Assembly: GCA_910579265.1 (NCBI GenBank)
Contig: CAJTTE010000012.1
Span: forward strand, 38,015-102,014
Reading direction: 5' to 3'
Origin: an uncultured Ruminiclostridium sp.
Lineage (GTDB): Bacteria > Bacillota > Clostridia > Oscillospirales > Ruminococcaceae
DNA: 64,000 nt
The notes beneath the pieces were generated by a model. That model worked only from the letters and a program-made list of their open reading frames with translations, ran no database searches and was not told the DNA's origin. This document shows positions 44,767-54,342 of this stretch, piece by piece (position 1 is the first letter of the stretch; every line of letters starts with the position of its first letter). Position numbers and translations under genes: made by a program.

Positions 44767-45846
44767 CTATTTTTGTAACGATTCCTTGTAAAAATCCAAT
44801 ACACTATCCATAAAATCATCGTCAAGCCCGCTGCACTTAAATTTATCCACTTGATCGTAAAAGTCTTTTCTGACATCTTCTGGGATATCGCCGCCGTATT
44901 GTTCGTAAAGCTCCTTATATGGCTTGTTTATTTCGTCGGCATAGTCAAGACACTCTATTGAATGGAAAAGGGAATTGTGTCCGTTCTGGCGTTCCTTTTC
45001 ACAGACTATGTATTTTGTATTCGGGTTGGTTATCTTGTCACGGTATGCCATTATTGCGGATTCATCTATTCCTATGGTTGTATCTTCGGAACCGTGCAGG
45101 AGCAATATGGGTGTTTCGGTATTGTTAATGCCCTTCAAAGCCGTAATTTCAAGATCGTTTCCGAAAATCATCTTATTGTAAAGCCAGATATACGGATATT
45201 CAACATAGGCAAAGCCGCCCATCATTCCTTTTGCCCATTCGATTATCATCTGCATCGGATCGTTAAAGCCAGCAACGCTTACGGAGGCGGTTATATCATG
45301 GTCGAAGTTGAATATTGCGGTTACGGCATAGCCACCCCAGCTGTGACCGTAGAGAAGTACGGGAAGCCCTTTGAAACGCTCTTCCTGTTCTATGTAGGTA
45401 AGGGCGGCGTCTAAATCTATTACAGACTGAACAAGACCTATGCAGCTGTCACCCTCGCTTTTATAACAGCCTGTGTTGTCATAGCCGAAAACCTGATAGC
45501 CTTCGTCAACAAAGCGTTTAGTTTCGGCAGTGTAGTTTTCCGCTCCGCCTCCAAGCCCGTGAGAGATAACCACCAGCCCCTTTGTATTTTCGGAGCCGTA
45601 CAAATAGCCTTGCAGCTTGTTTTTTCCCGACGTGAAGGACAGCAGTTCACGGGGGTATTGGTCTTTTATATCACCGTATCTCAGGTTGGCCGTAATTTCA
45701 TCCAGTACCGTTCTTCCAAAAATGTCATCGAAATTTATTTTAACAATAATAAACGATAGAGCAGAAAAAATAATCACCAATAATAACAGGCTCAGCAGTA
45801 TAAGCTTTATCGGTTTTTTCTTTTTTTTAAAAATTGCGTTTGGCAT
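44767..45846 (-). CDS. Membrane-anchored alpha/beta hydrolase
   Basis: 359 residues. A basic start (FKKKKKPIK) and one span (LILLSLLLLVIIFSALSFIIV), then an alpha/beta-hydrolase domain facing outward: oxyanion region ISHGLGGGAENY, nucleophile Ser in LYGHSWGGYAV near 168, acid in LLLHGSEDTTIGID and His in RQNGHNSLF. Serine esterase or peptidase-like; substrate unknown. AGGAGATATATT precedes the ATG. The neighbour upstream (45874-46026) is a gene end that may once have been the preceding gene. Confidence 0.8.
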   Translation of the reverse strand: MPNAIFKKKKKPIKLILLSLLLLVIIFSALSFIIVKINFDDIFGRTVLDEITANLRYGDIKDQYPRELLSFTSGKNKLQGYLYGSENTKGLVVISHGLGGGAENYTAETKRFVDEGYQVFGYDNTGCYKSEGDSCIGLVQSVIDLDAALTYIEQEERFKGLPVLLYGHSWGGYAVTAIFNFDHDITASVSVAGFNDPMQMIIEWAKGMMGGFAYVEYPYIWLYNKMIFGNDLEITALKGINNTETPILLLHGSEDTTIGIDESAIMAYRDKITNPNTKYIVCEKERQNGHNSLFHSIECLDYADEINKPYKELYEQYGGDIPEDVRKDFYDQVDKFKCSGLDDDFMDSVLDFYKESLQK

Positions 45847-45873
45847 TTTAATATATCTCCTTTGTTTTTGTGT

Positions 45874-46026
45874 TTATAAAAGTGTTTTTATAAACTCTTT
45901 GACCCATGAAAAGTAATATGGAGTATTTGTATCAAGAAGCTCCTTTATTGCGGAAATATCACCTACATTACAAGCTTTTATTAAAACTATATTTTTTCCA
46001 TCTAAAAGTCCACCGTTTTTGAGGTT
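45874..46026 (-). pseudogene. C-terminal gene remnant (50 codons)
   Basis: The minus strand reads NLKNGGLLDGKNIVLIKACN, then GDISAIKELLDTNTPYYFSWVKEFIKTLL and a stop 28 bases before the hydrolase ATG. The frame is closed upstream by TAG and there is no start or ribosome site. Looks like the end of a lost gene, not identified. Confidence 0.4.
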
Positions 46027-46076
46027 CTAAATGTAAGCTATATGTTGCACTGTCCGTTTAAAAGGTTTTATGAACG

Positions 46077-46895
46077 TTAATAACTTTTTTTATATGTTAA
46101 GATCATAAATTCGGTTTCAACATTAAGCTTATCCAAATGATCCAGCTTCTTCTGATCTCTTGCCGAAGTTTTGTAATAGTAAGGCGTCATTTTAAAAAGA
46201 TCGTTGATATCGTCACGCGAAGTCAGGGTGATTTCTTTTTTTACTTCTGAGGAATTTATTAATGTGAAGCCGTCAAGTTCTGTAGGTTCCGGCCTGTTTT
46301 TGTAGGGCGTATCATATACAGCTTTTTTTAATGAGAAAAGATGGTTCTCCAAAGGTATAACCGTTATGAAAATACCGTTGTTTTTAAGAATTCTTTTAAA
46401 TTCATCGCGGGCAAATGGTGCAAAAACGGAAAACAGTATATCAATACTTTTGTTTTCAAAAGGAAGACAATATGCGCTTGCAACAGCAAAGTGCACGTTC
46501 GGACAGGCTGAGGCGGCAATTTTTACAGCTTCTTTTGATACGTCTATGCCATAAACGCTTATGCTTTGATCTTCTGAAACGGCATCGTATATGCCTTTTG
46601 TGTAATATCCGTCACCGCATCCCGAATCCAGTACGGATATGTTCGGACTTATGTATTTTTTTATTTCTTCACAGAGCCCGGCTTTAAGATGACCGTAATA
46701 GTTCTTTGAAAGAAAATTACGTCGCGCGTTTACCATCAGCTTATCGTCACCATGCCCTTTTTTTCCGCCTTTAGTAAGCAGATTCACATAGCCGTATCTG
46801 GATAGGTCAAAGCAATGACCGTTAATGCATTTAAAAGATCCTATTTCTTTTGTAAGTATACGGCGGCAGACAGGACACAAAAAATTATTATTCAT
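46077..46895 (-). CDS. 23S rRNA (guanine-N1) methyltransferase RlmA-like
   Basis: 272 residues. N-terminal zinc finger (LCPVCRRIL ... FKCINGHCFD), the linker YGYVNLLTKGGKKGHGDDKLMVNARRNFLSK characteristic of RlmA proteins, and a Rossmann methyltransferase with VLDSGCGDGYYTKGIYDAV near 88 and YGIDVSKEAVKIA. It methylates G745/G748 of 23S rRNA in known members; in Gram-positives the G748 form can confer tylosin resistance. No precise target can be read. Confidence 0.88.
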   Translation of the reverse strand: MNNNFLCPVCRRILTKEIGSFKCINGHCFDLSRYGYVNLLTKGGKKGHGDDKLMVNARRNFLSKNYYGHLKAGLCEEIKKYISPNISVLDSGCGDGYYTKGIYDAVSEDQSISVYGIDVSKEAVKIAASACPNVHFAVASAYCLPFENKSIDILFSVFAPFARDEFKRILKNNGIFITVIPLENHLFSLKKAVYDTPYKNRPEPTELDGFTLINSSEVKKEITLTSRDDINDLFKMTPYYYKTSARDQKKLDHLDKLNVETEFMILTYKKSY

Positions 46896-46909
46896 TTTAC
46901 CGTCCTTAA

Positions 46910-47072
46910 AGCCTGTTTAGCATCTCTCAGCATGAAGCTTTCTTGTCCCTTTTGTTTATTTCTCCGTTGATTTTTCTTGATGTACGTCAAGTGCTTCTGC
47001 GGAAAATCGCCTCGAAATACACAAAACCAGCTGAGCAATCCATATACACATGCTTCGGGATATAAACAGGCT
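46910..47072. repeat. MITE-like repeat, family D, copy 2
   Basis: Terminal inverted repeats agcctgttta and taaacaggct bound about 163 bases; further in, gcatg and catgc also pair. The middle (gtacgtcaagtgcttctgcgg) resembles the core of family B. No coding frame. Confidence 0.5.
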
Positions 47073-47164
47073 CATATATTCAAAATCCGTGTGTTCAACA
47101 GAAAATATTATATATCAGCAGCATGAAAATGTCAAATACGGCTGTTTATGTTTAATATTAAAAG

Positions 47165-47193
47165 TTGACAAATCCGGATGTAAGTGGTATCAT
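47165..47193 (+). promoter_or_regulatory. Promoter of the HAD phosphatase gene
   Basis: TTGACA (47165-47170), 17 bases, TATCAT (47188-47193), 31 bases before the ATG. Confidence 0.7.
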
Positions 47194-47224
47194 TTAACAT
47201 ATCAATGCTTAATGGTGATTATAT

Positions 47225-47887
47225 ATGTTTGAATGTGTTGTATTTGATCTGGACGGAACACTGCTCAATACTCTGGATGATCTTGCAGACGCGGGAAATT
47301 ATGCTTTAAGGCGTATGGGTTTTCCGGAGCATGATACGGATAAGTACAGATATTTTGTCGGCAACGGGATACCTAAGCTTATAAGCCGTATCGTACCCAA
47401 GGGATGCGACGATGACGCCATAAACGGTGTTCATGATTTTTTTACGGATTATTATGAGAAGCATTGCTTCGATAAAACCAGGCCTTATGACCAAATAACC
47501 GTCATGCTCGGAAGAATAAAGGAAAAGGGAATTAAAACCGCAGTCGCCACCAATAAGGATCACAACTTTTCAGTAAAGCTCGTCGGTGATTTTTTCGGTA
47601 ATAAAATCGATATGGTATGCGGCAGAAAGGACGGATCGCCAAAAAAACCCGATCCGTATTCGGTAAATTATATTTTAAACAGCCTGAAAGCCGACAAAAA
47701 AACAGTATTATATGTAGGCGACAGCAATGTGGATATGGAAACGGCTTTAAATGCCGGTGTTAAATCATGCGGAGTTCTGTGGGGCTTCAGGACAAAACAG
47801 GAGCTTATTGAAAGCGGCGCGGTATATATTGCCGCTTCTGTTGAGGAATTATACAGGCTTATAACGGATGAGTCTTTTATCCGATAG
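47225..47887 (+). CDS. HAD phosphatase, phosphoglycolate-phosphatase-like
   Basis: 220 residues. HAD motif I VVFDLDGTLLNTLDDL (nucleophile Asp 8), a helical cap, motif II IKTAVATNKDH, motif III Lys in GSPKKPDPYSVNYIL and motif IV VLYVGDSNVDMETALNAGV. The arrangement matches Gph-type phosphatases, which remove phosphate from 2-phosphoglycolate or related small metabolites. The ribosome site is weak (GGTGATTATAT). Followed 54 bases later by the diguanylate cyclase. Confidence 0.85.
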   Translation: MFECVVFDLDGTLLNTLDDLADAGNYALRRMGFPEHDTDKYRYFVGNGIPKLISRIVPKGCDDDAINGVHDFFTDYYEKHCFDKTRPYDQITVMLGRIKEKGIKTAVATNKDHNFSVKLVGDFFGNKIDMVCGRKDGSPKKPDPYSVNYILNSLKADKKTVLYVGDSNVDMETALNAGVKSCGVLWGFRTKQELIESGAVYIAASVEELYRLITDESFIR

Positions 47888-47941
47888 CTTATTTATCTGA
47901 ATTATTGGGGCGCTGCCCCGTATTAAATACGGAGGCGAAAA

Positions 47942-49675
47942 ATGAGAAAATACAGATCACCTTTTATTTCTGTAGTATTTTGGACGGTCATGCTGATATT
48001 TTGCGCGATCATAGCATATGACCTTGTGAGTATGCCGAAAAACCAAAATGATGTTATTTGCCGTTCGGATATGCAATGGTTTTCCAATAACGATTCTCCT
48101 ATAAATATAAACGACAGTGCGCAGATTTCGGGAATAATACATGATAATACCTACTCCGTATACTTTATCCAGGACAAGTATGAGGAAAATACCTCGATAG
48201 CGTTTAAAACAAATTTTTCAGAGGTTCAGGTGCTTTTAAACGATACGGTGATATATTCCACAAAGAACGGTCACGATATAAGTACTGACGGTATGTTTTC
48301 CCTGAGAGCACCGGCATCCGAAATTCATATCGCCGGCATTAAAAAAATCAATGAGGGCGATAAGTTATCTTTAAAGGTGACGAATTTCTATGACGATACA
48401 ATATGCGGAGTGAGCAATGTTTTTTTCGGACATTCCGAAGATATAATCGATACGATATTTAAAAATGATATTCTCGGAATAATTCTTTGTATTGCCGTAT
48501 TCGCCGTATGTATATTAATGTTTATTTTTCATTTTGCATTCAGAAAAGCCGTTTCGCTTCACGGAATAAAATATGCGGCTTGCTTCGCCTTTTTTGCGGC
48601 ACTTCATTCCCTTTCGGAATGGAGCACGCTTTCTTTTCTGCTTATATTCGGCAATAATTTTCTCTATGTTGTTCACAATCTTTCATTCCTTTTCATGTTC
48701 CTTCCCCTTATAATGTTTTTCACTGAAAACGTACAATTCAGAACATCGGTAAGCTGCTTACAAATTTCGGCAATGCTGCAAATCATGGTTATTTTAGGAT
48801 TATCTGTTCTCGCGGCGGCGAATATTGTGGATCTGCATCAGATTTTACCTATTTCCGAATGGGTGGGTCTTGTTCAGTGCCTTTTTATCTTTTTTGTTCT
48901 TTTTTACGACTTTTCAAAAAAGACGGAAAAAAGGAGCTTGGATTTTATCAGACCTGTAATATATACGGTTTTTTTGATTTGTGCGGCAATTGGTCATATT
49001 TTGTGCAGAGGCAATTCCATATCGGTTTTATTTACTTTCAGCAGTCTTTTGTTTCTTTCCGCAGTTCTGGTTATCAATATGCGTGAGGTGGCGTATACCC
49101 TTAGTCTAAGCAATGAGGTGGAGGAAATAGGGAAAGCCGCTTTTACCGACGCATTGACCGGTGTGGGCAATACGGCGGCGTACAATAAGAAGATAAAGCA
49201 TCTTGAAGTCGTTAAGGTAAACTATAAGTCGATCGCCATAATACAATTTGATATAAACAATCTGAAAACAATAAACGACAATCTTGGGCATGAGCAGGGA
49301 GATAAGCTTATAACTGACGGAGCTGCAATTATTTATAAGGTGTTCGGGAAGATAGGGGATGTTTACAGAACCGGAGGAGATGAATTTGTCGGAATAATTT
49401 ACGGAGATAAGGCCATGGTTTCGTGTCATGACGCACTTATCATGTTTGAGAGGGCAATCGACGAATATAACAGCGACGACAGCCATAGCTTCATATTGCA
49501 GATCGCTTACGGTGCGGATTATTATTGCAGCGAGGATGAGAGAAGATATCTTACTTTAAAAGAAGTTCAAAAACAGGCTGATGCAAATATGTATGATAAA
49601 AAGCGTGAGATGAAAACTCATGTTACGAAGGAGCAGATATTGAAGAAGGAGCCTTTAAGCTTTAATATTGAATAG
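47942..49675 (+). CDS. Membrane-bound diguanylate cyclase (GGDEF)
   Basis: 577 residues. One N-terminal span, an extracytoplasmic beta domain (about 40-175), seven spans (about 180-385) and a cytoplasmic GGDEF domain (about 400-550) with FTDALTGVGNTAAYNKK, FDINNLKTINDNLGHEQGDK and RTGGDEFVGI. All catalytic residues look intact, so it should make c-di-GMP. No RxxD inhibitory site is seen just before GGDEF. The layout (sensor outside, 7TM, cyclase inside) resembles 7TMR-DISM-type receptors. ACGGAGGCG precedes the ATG. The signal sensed is unknown. Confidence 0.9.
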   Translation: MRKYRSPFISVVFWTVMLIFCAIIAYDLVSMPKNQNDVICRSDMQWFSNNDSPININDSAQISGIIHDNTYSVYFIQDKYEENTSIAFKTNFSEVQVLLNDTVIYSTKNGHDISTDGMFSLRAPASEIHIAGIKKINEGDKLSLKVTNFYDDTICGVSNVFFGHSEDIIDTIFKNDILGIILCIAVFAVCILMFIFHFAFRKAVSLHGIKYAACFAFFAALHSLSEWSTLSFLLIFGNNFLYVVHNLSFLFMFLPLIMFFTENVQFRTSVSCLQISAMLQIMVILGLSVLAAANIVDLHQILPISEWVGLVQCLFIFFVLFYDFSKKTEKRSLDFIRPVIYTVFLICAAIGHILCRGNSISVLFTFSSLLFLSAVLVINMREVAYTLSLSNEVEEIGKAAFTDALTGVGNTAAYNKKIKHLEVVKVNYKSIAIIQFDINNLKTINDNLGHEQGDKLITDGAAIIYKVFGKIGDVYRTGGDEFVGIIYGDKAMVSCHDALIMFERAIDEYNSDDSHSFILQIAYGADYYCSEDERRYLTLKEVQKQADANMYDKKREMKTHVTKEQILKKEPLSFNIE

Positions 49676-50442
49676 CATATGATCATGAAACGCGTGCTTT
49701 TTACAGCAGTATGCTTATTCTTTGGATATCAGGATATAAGTTTTTCAATCAGATCAAAAGTAAACACTAAGCATTATGATAGTCCGCATATTATCGGTCT
49801 GAAAAAAATATTGTTTTTTTTAAAAAGCGGCGGTGAAGAATGATTTGCTCTTGGAAAATTATTGACCGTAATATTTTGTTAATTAACAGCCCAAAGCATT
49901 GAAGGGAACAGTTATAATTTGTTCATATTGCATGACGCTTTTGTTCAAAGGGTTTTATAATTTTTTTAAAAGACGGTCGCGTTTTTTGATTTTAGCATGG
50001 TTTTTTATACATCGGGTTTTACGTAAATCGGCTTTTTAATGTTATTTTAAAGATTTATATCGGTTTAATATGATTTCTGGCGTTTGTTCACAGGTTTTTA
50101 AGCGTTTTAAAAAAATATGTATTGATTCTAAAACGGTAAGCCTTTTGACGTCGGTGTGAAAGGGTATGGCGATAAGCCCTGTGAAAAACCGAAAGACCTG
50201 TTATTGGTTTTTCTGAGGCAATAATGAAATATTAAAAGGGATAAGGCATACTTTTTCGTTGAATAAGCGGTTTTTCCTGAATGAAAAAAGGAATAGCCGG
50301 CATTTAAATGCACCATTTTCGGAATAATATACCCGTTAAAAGCCAACTTGTAAATATGCAATACAGGCAGCGTGAGATAAATGTTTTATAGTCAAGTATA
50401 TAAATTCTATATAAATTCGGAATTCAGCGGAGAAAGTATATT
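49676..50442. other. Gene-free AT-rich stretch
   Basis: No coding frame with a ribosome site, no strong terminator hairpin and no recognised repeat on either strand. Short interrupted frames suggest decayed sequence. The promoter of the GNAT gene at 50443 should lie in its last part but no good boxes were seen. Confidence 0.5.
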
Positions 50443-50883
50443 ATGTGTGAAAAAATAGAAATAAAAGAAGAGAGACTAACTGCGGAGGAATATATAAATT
50501 TCTTAAAAAGAACGGATTTGGGTTCGCAGTATCCCAAAGAACGATTTACAGACAGAATATCTAAGCTTGTAAATAATGTTTCAATAAGCCTGGTAGCAAG
50601 GAATAGGAATGGATCAGCTGTTGGTGTTTTATTTGGACTGACAGATTATGCTTATTGGCTTTATGTGACAGATTTAGGTGTTGACAAAGATTATGAGGGG
50701 CGCGGGATTGGACGTCAGCTTATGAAAAAGGCACATGATAAAGCGGGCGGTGAAAAAGATATCGCAGTATATCTGATAGCAAATGAAAATGCAATTCCAT
50801 TTTACGAGAAGCTGGGTATGAAAAAAGCAGACGATGTTATGCAATATAACCATATAGAATGGACAGAGTTTTCGGTTAAATAA
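50443..50883 (+). CDS. GNAT N-acetyltransferase
   Basis: 146 residues. The acetyl-CoA loop is VTDLGVDKDYEGRGIGRQLMKKAHDKAG near 83-110, followed by IAVYLIANENAIPFYEKLGMKKAD, a complete GNAT core. Small arylamine/GNAT_1-like acetyltransferase; acceptor unknown. GGAGAAAGTATATT precedes the ATG. Confidence 0.82.
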   Translation: MCEKIEIKEERLTAEEYINFLKRTDLGSQYPKERFTDRISKLVNNVSISLVARNRNGSAVGVLFGLTDYAYWLYVTDLGVDKDYEGRGIGRQLMKKAHDKAGGEKDIAVYLIANENAIPFYEKLGMKKADDVMQYNHIEWTEFSVK

Positions 50884-50929
50884 AAATCTGCTTGCAGAAT
50901 CGTCAAGACGGTGCGGGTGCAATATTGGT

Positions 50930-51220
50930 TTACAAAAATATGCATTATATTTCAGGTTTTGTGTAATGGAAAAACTTTATCAAAAAGGCAGTTAAAATAT
51001 AATCGGTTATTCAGGCGCTATCTGAAAAGCCGAAAAATGCAATTTTTTACTAACTGCGGAAGCTTTTTGCATCAAAGAATGCTGATAGCTATCCCTTTGG
51101 GATAATTAGGAGGATATCTCATAGTTATCCGCTTTTTCCTTGAAATCACCATGATTTTTGCGAGATCGTACAAATTTGCTCCGTTCTCAGATATGTCCTT
51201 TAAAAACACGTAAAATATTT
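50930..51220 (+). repeat. Degenerate repeat, family E, copy 2
   Basis: Shares ordered blocks with 30500-30725: tatctgaaaagccgaaaaatg, ttttttactaactgc, tagctatccc, atccgctttttccttgaaa and tacaaatttgctccgttctc. No open frame survives. It fills the space between the GNAT gene and purine nucleoside phosphorylase. Confidence 0.5.
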
Positions 51221-51241
51221 TTTAGACAGGAGGCTGGCGTA

Positions 51242-52081
51242 ATGACCGCTGAAGAAAAATTGGAAAAATGTTATGAAAGCTTTAGGAGGAAGATCGATTT
51301 TAAACCGCTGATAGCTTTGGTGCTTGGATCGGGATTAGGCGCACTGGCTGATGAAATTGAAGTTAAGTCCGTTCTTGATTATGATGATATCGAGGGTTTT
51401 CCTTTATCCACCGTTCCGGGGCATAAAGGCCGGTTTGTTTTCGGGTATATCGGAAACGCGCCCGTTGTTATAATGCAGGGAAGAGTACATTACTATGAGG
51501 GATATTCGATGCAGGACGTAGTTCTGCCCACAAGGCTTATGCGTAAGATGGGAGCGGAGGTCCTGTTTTTGACAAACGCATCCGGCGCGGCTAATCCGAA
51601 TTATTCGGCTGGAGATTTTATGCTTATTTCCGATCAGATCGCAAATTTTGTTCCCAGCCCGCTTATCGGAGCAAATTTTGAGTCGCTTGGGGTTCGTTTT
51701 CCGGATATGAGCGATATTTACAATAAAGAGCTAAGAAAAATTATAAGAAATACCGCTGAAGAGCTTGGCATAAAGCTTCAGGAGGGTGTATACATTCAGC
51801 TTACCGGACCGAATTTTGAATCGCCCTCTGAGGTCAAAATGTGCAGACTGCTGGGTGCCGACGCTATCGGTATGAGCACCGCCTGCGAAGCTATTGCGGC
51901 TAACCATGCGGGAATGAAGATCGCAGGGATAAGCTGTGTGGCAAATCTGGGCTGCGGGCTTACCGATACTCCTCTTACGCATAAGGAGGTCATAGAGGCG
52001 GCAGATAAGGCTGCACCGCTTTTTAAAAAGCTTATCAGGGCTTCTATCGAAAATATTTACGCCGAAATAATAAAAGAATGA
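51242..52081 (+). CDS. Purine nucleoside phosphorylase
   Basis: 279 residues, trimeric PNP class. Seen: ALVLGSGLGALADEI near 27, the phosphate-binding TVPGHKGRFVFG, MQGRVHYYEGYS, LFLTNASGAANPNYSAGD and the purine site GPNFESPSEVKMCRLLGADAIGMSTACEAIAANHAGM. It phosphorolyses inosine/guanosine or, in some organisms, methylthioinosine. ATG 51242 has AGGAGG 9 bases upstream; the frame open from 51158 runs in the repeat. It overlaps mtnA by four bases, which suggests a methylthio-nucleoside substrate. Confidence 0.9.
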   Translation: MTAEEKLEKCYESFRRKIDFKPLIALVLGSGLGALADEIEVKSVLDYDDIEGFPLSTVPGHKGRFVFGYIGNAPVVIMQGRVHYYEGYSMQDVVLPTRLMRKMGAEVLFLTNASGAANPNYSAGDFMLISDQIANFVPSPLIGANFESLGVRFPDMSDIYNKELRKIIRNTAEELGIKLQEGVYIQLTGPNFESPSEVKMCRLLGADAIGMSTACEAIAANHAGMKIAGISCVANLGCGLTDTPLTHKEVIEAADKAAPLFKKLIRASIENIYAEIIKE

Positions 52082-53151
52082 TGGAAGCCGATTATAAATC
52101 CAAATCGTTATGTGAAAATGTCCGGCTCTCGGAAAACAGAGACAGCGTTTTTATTATCGATCAGACATTACTGCCCTATAAAGAGGTTTATTCAGAGCTT
52201 AAAAGCCTGGAGGATTTTTACGAAGCCATTTATATGCTTAGAGTCAGGGGAGCACCCGCCATCGGTATTTGTGCGGGGTATGCATTGGCTGTTCTCGCAA
52301 GCAAAATATCCTGCTCAAATCCGGATGAGTTCTTTTCAAAGCTTAGGAGCATTAAAGAGCGGCTCAATTCTTCAAGACCCACAGCCGTTAATCTCAGTAA
52401 GGCGTTAGATAGAGTTGAAAACGCCGCACTGTCCCGATCGGGGCAGGGAATAGATGCAATTATCGACGCCATGTTCAGGGAAAGTATCTCCATTCAAGCC
52501 GAGGATGTTGAAATGTGCCGCAGAATATCGGAATACGGGCTTACATTGGTAAAAAGCGGAGACGGCATTCTTACTCACTGTAATGCGGGTCCGCTGGCAA
52601 CCTCGCGGTACGGAACCGGGCTTGGCCCTTTGTTTTTGGGTAAAGAGCGCGGATATAATTTTCATGTTTATGCCGATGAAACACGTCCGCTTTTGCAGGG
52701 AGCCAGGCTCACCGCCTATGAGCTCAATCGGGCGGGGATAGATGTTACCGTCATCTGCGATAATATGGCAAGTATCGTTATGCATCAGGGAAAAATCGAC
52801 GCCTGCTTCGCGGGCTGTGACCGTGTGGCGGCTAACGGCGATACTGCCAATAAAATAGGAACAAGCGGCGTGGCAATACTGGCGAAGCATTACGGTATAC
52901 CCTTTTATGTTTTTTGCCCTTCCTCTACCATAGATTTCAGCTGCGCTTCGGGTAAGGATATTGTGATAGAAGAACGGTCGGGGGAGGAAATAGGAAGTCT
53001 TTTCTTTAAGGAAAAAACCGTTCCCGATGGAGTGAAATGCTATAATCCGGCATTTGACGTTACCGATAACGGGCTTATTACGGCTATTGTTACGGAAAAA
53101 GGGATTTGCAGAGCACCTTATGATGTGAGCCTGGGTTTGTTGTTCGGGTGA
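52078..53151 (+). CDS. mtnA: Methylthioribose-1-phosphate isomerase MtnA
   Basis: 357 residues (or 356 from the second ATG). Converts methylthioribose-1-phosphate to methylthioribulose-1-phosphate in MTA salvage. Seen: MLRVRGAPAIGICAGYALA, the catalytic Cys in ILTHCNAGPLATSRYGTGLGP, DETRPLLQGARLTAYEL and the catalytic Asp in VTVICDNMASIVM, and GCDRVAANGDTANKIGT. Coupled to PNP by a four-base overlap. A related family, ribose-1,5-bisphosphate isomerase, is less likely given the context. Confidence 0.9.
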   Translation: MMEADYKSKSLCENVRLSENRDSVFIIDQTLLPYKEVYSELKSLEDFYEAIYMLRVRGAPAIGICAGYALAVLASKISCSNPDEFFSKLRSIKERLNSSRPTAVNLSKALDRVENAALSRSGQGIDAIIDAMFRESISIQAEDVEMCRRISEYGLTLVKSGDGILTHCNAGPLATSRYGTGLGPLFLGKERGYNFHVYADETRPLLQGARLTAYELNRAGIDVTVICDNMASIVMHQGKIDACFAGCDRVAANGDTANKIGTSGVAILAKHYGIPFYVFCPSSTIDFSCASGKDIVIEERSGEEIGSLFFKEKTVPDGVKCYNPAFDVTDNGLITAIVTEKGICRAPYDVSLGLLFG

Positions 53152-53216
53152 ATTTGATTTATTTGTTTATGTGTTGTCTATTACACCGATAAATTGCAGT
53201 TTATCAGGAGAAGCTT

Positions 53217-53735
53217 ATGAGAACGGGAATTCTTATATGTGGATTAAACGGTGCCGGAAAGAGTACATTGGGAAAAGCCTTGGCGGAGAAGCTGCATTTT
53301 CGTTTTATAGATATTGAAGACCTATATTTTCCTAAGACAGATCCTGATTATCCCTATGCCTCTCCACGCACTCGTGAAGAGGTTGAAAAACTCCTTTTCA
53401 TCGAGATCAAAGAAAATGAAAATTTTGTTTTTACTTCGGTAAAGGGAGATTACGGAGAAGCTGATCACCCTTTTTTTAAGTATATTGTTTTGATTGAGGT
53501 TCCGAGGGAAATACGGTTACAACGGGTTAAAAACCGATCTTTTCAGAAATTCGGGAATAGAATTCTGCCCGGCGGAGATTTATACGAGCAGGAAAAACGA
53601 TTCTTTGATTTTGTGAAAGACAGAGCAGAGAATACTGCGGAAGAATGGGTAAAACGTATAAATTGTCCTGTTATAAGAATTGACGGAAGGAAAAGCATCG
53701 AAGAAAACGCAGATTATATTATGAAACTGATATAA
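53217..53735 (+). CDS. P-loop kinase-like NTPase
   Basis: 172 residues. Walker A LICGLNGAGKSTLGKALAEKLHF, the shikimate-kinase-like FIDIEDLYFP, and a lid region with REIRLQRVKNRSFQKFG. Fits the AAA_18/AAA_33 small-kinase group; the substrate may be a nucleoside, sugar or antibiotic. It is preceded by GGAGAAGCTT before the ATG and leads a run of small enzyme genes. Confidence 0.75.
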   Translation: MRTGILICGLNGAGKSTLGKALAEKLHFRFIDIEDLYFPKTDPDYPYASPRTREEVEKLLFIEIKENENFVFTSVKGDYGEADHPFFKYIVLIEVPREIRLQRVKNRSFQKFGNRILPGGDLYEQEKRFFDFVKDRAENTAEEWVKRINCPVIRIDGRKSIEENADYIMKLI

Positions 53736-53766
53736 ATACGTATTTTAAATTTACGGGGATAAATAC

Positions 53767-54321
53767 ATGGATAAACAGGAATGCATATTATTGTTTAACA
53801 GCTTACATCCGAATTTCTTTGAAAGTGATTTTATCTGTGATCTGCCCGATGAATATGTTTTTGATGAAATGATCCTTTTTCTTGATGAATTTGATGCGCA
53901 TATTTATGACAAAAGGCTTGACGGCAGCGTTTCGTTCGGATTTTATGAAGGTGATATTGACGGCTTAAGGAAGAAAGTGGAAAAGGTTGATAAGGATTGG
54001 GTACAGTTTTTCGATGGAAGTGACAGGATGTTTTGCGGATATGTAAAGGGAAGGGTAGCAAGCTTTTGCCTTGTTGACGATATGGGAATACACAAAATAA
54101 ACGGACATGAGTTAAAAATAGGAGGTCCGGGCTGTGTGGGAACGCTTCCTGAATACCGTGATAAAGGAATAGGGCTTACAATGATCAAGAATGTAACGCA
54201 AATATTAAAGGAAGAGGGCTATGATTGCAGCTATATACACTATACGTATTTAGCCCAGTGGTATGAAAGGCTTGGGTACAAAACCTTGATAAGATGGAGC
54301 AGAAACGGCGTTAAGCTTTGA
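53767..54321 (+). CDS. GNAT N-acetyltransferase
   Basis: 184 residues. A variable N-terminal 90 residues, then the GNAT core GGPGCVGTLPEYRDKGIGLTMIKNVTQILKEEGYDCSYIHYTYLAQWYERLGYKT with the acetyl-CoA loop RDKGIG. Acceptor unknown. GGGGATAAATAC precedes the ATG. Confidence 0.78.
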   Translation: MDKQECILLFNSLHPNFFESDFICDLPDEYVFDEMILFLDEFDAHIYDKRLDGSVSFGFYEGDIDGLRKKVEKVDKDWVQFFDGSDRMFCGYVKGRVASFCLVDDMGIHKINGHELKIGGPGCVGTLPEYRDKGIGLTMIKNVTQILKEEGYDCSYIHYTYLAQWYERLGYKTLIRWSRNGVKL

Positions 54322-54342
54322 TTTACAGGGAGACCGCATAAT

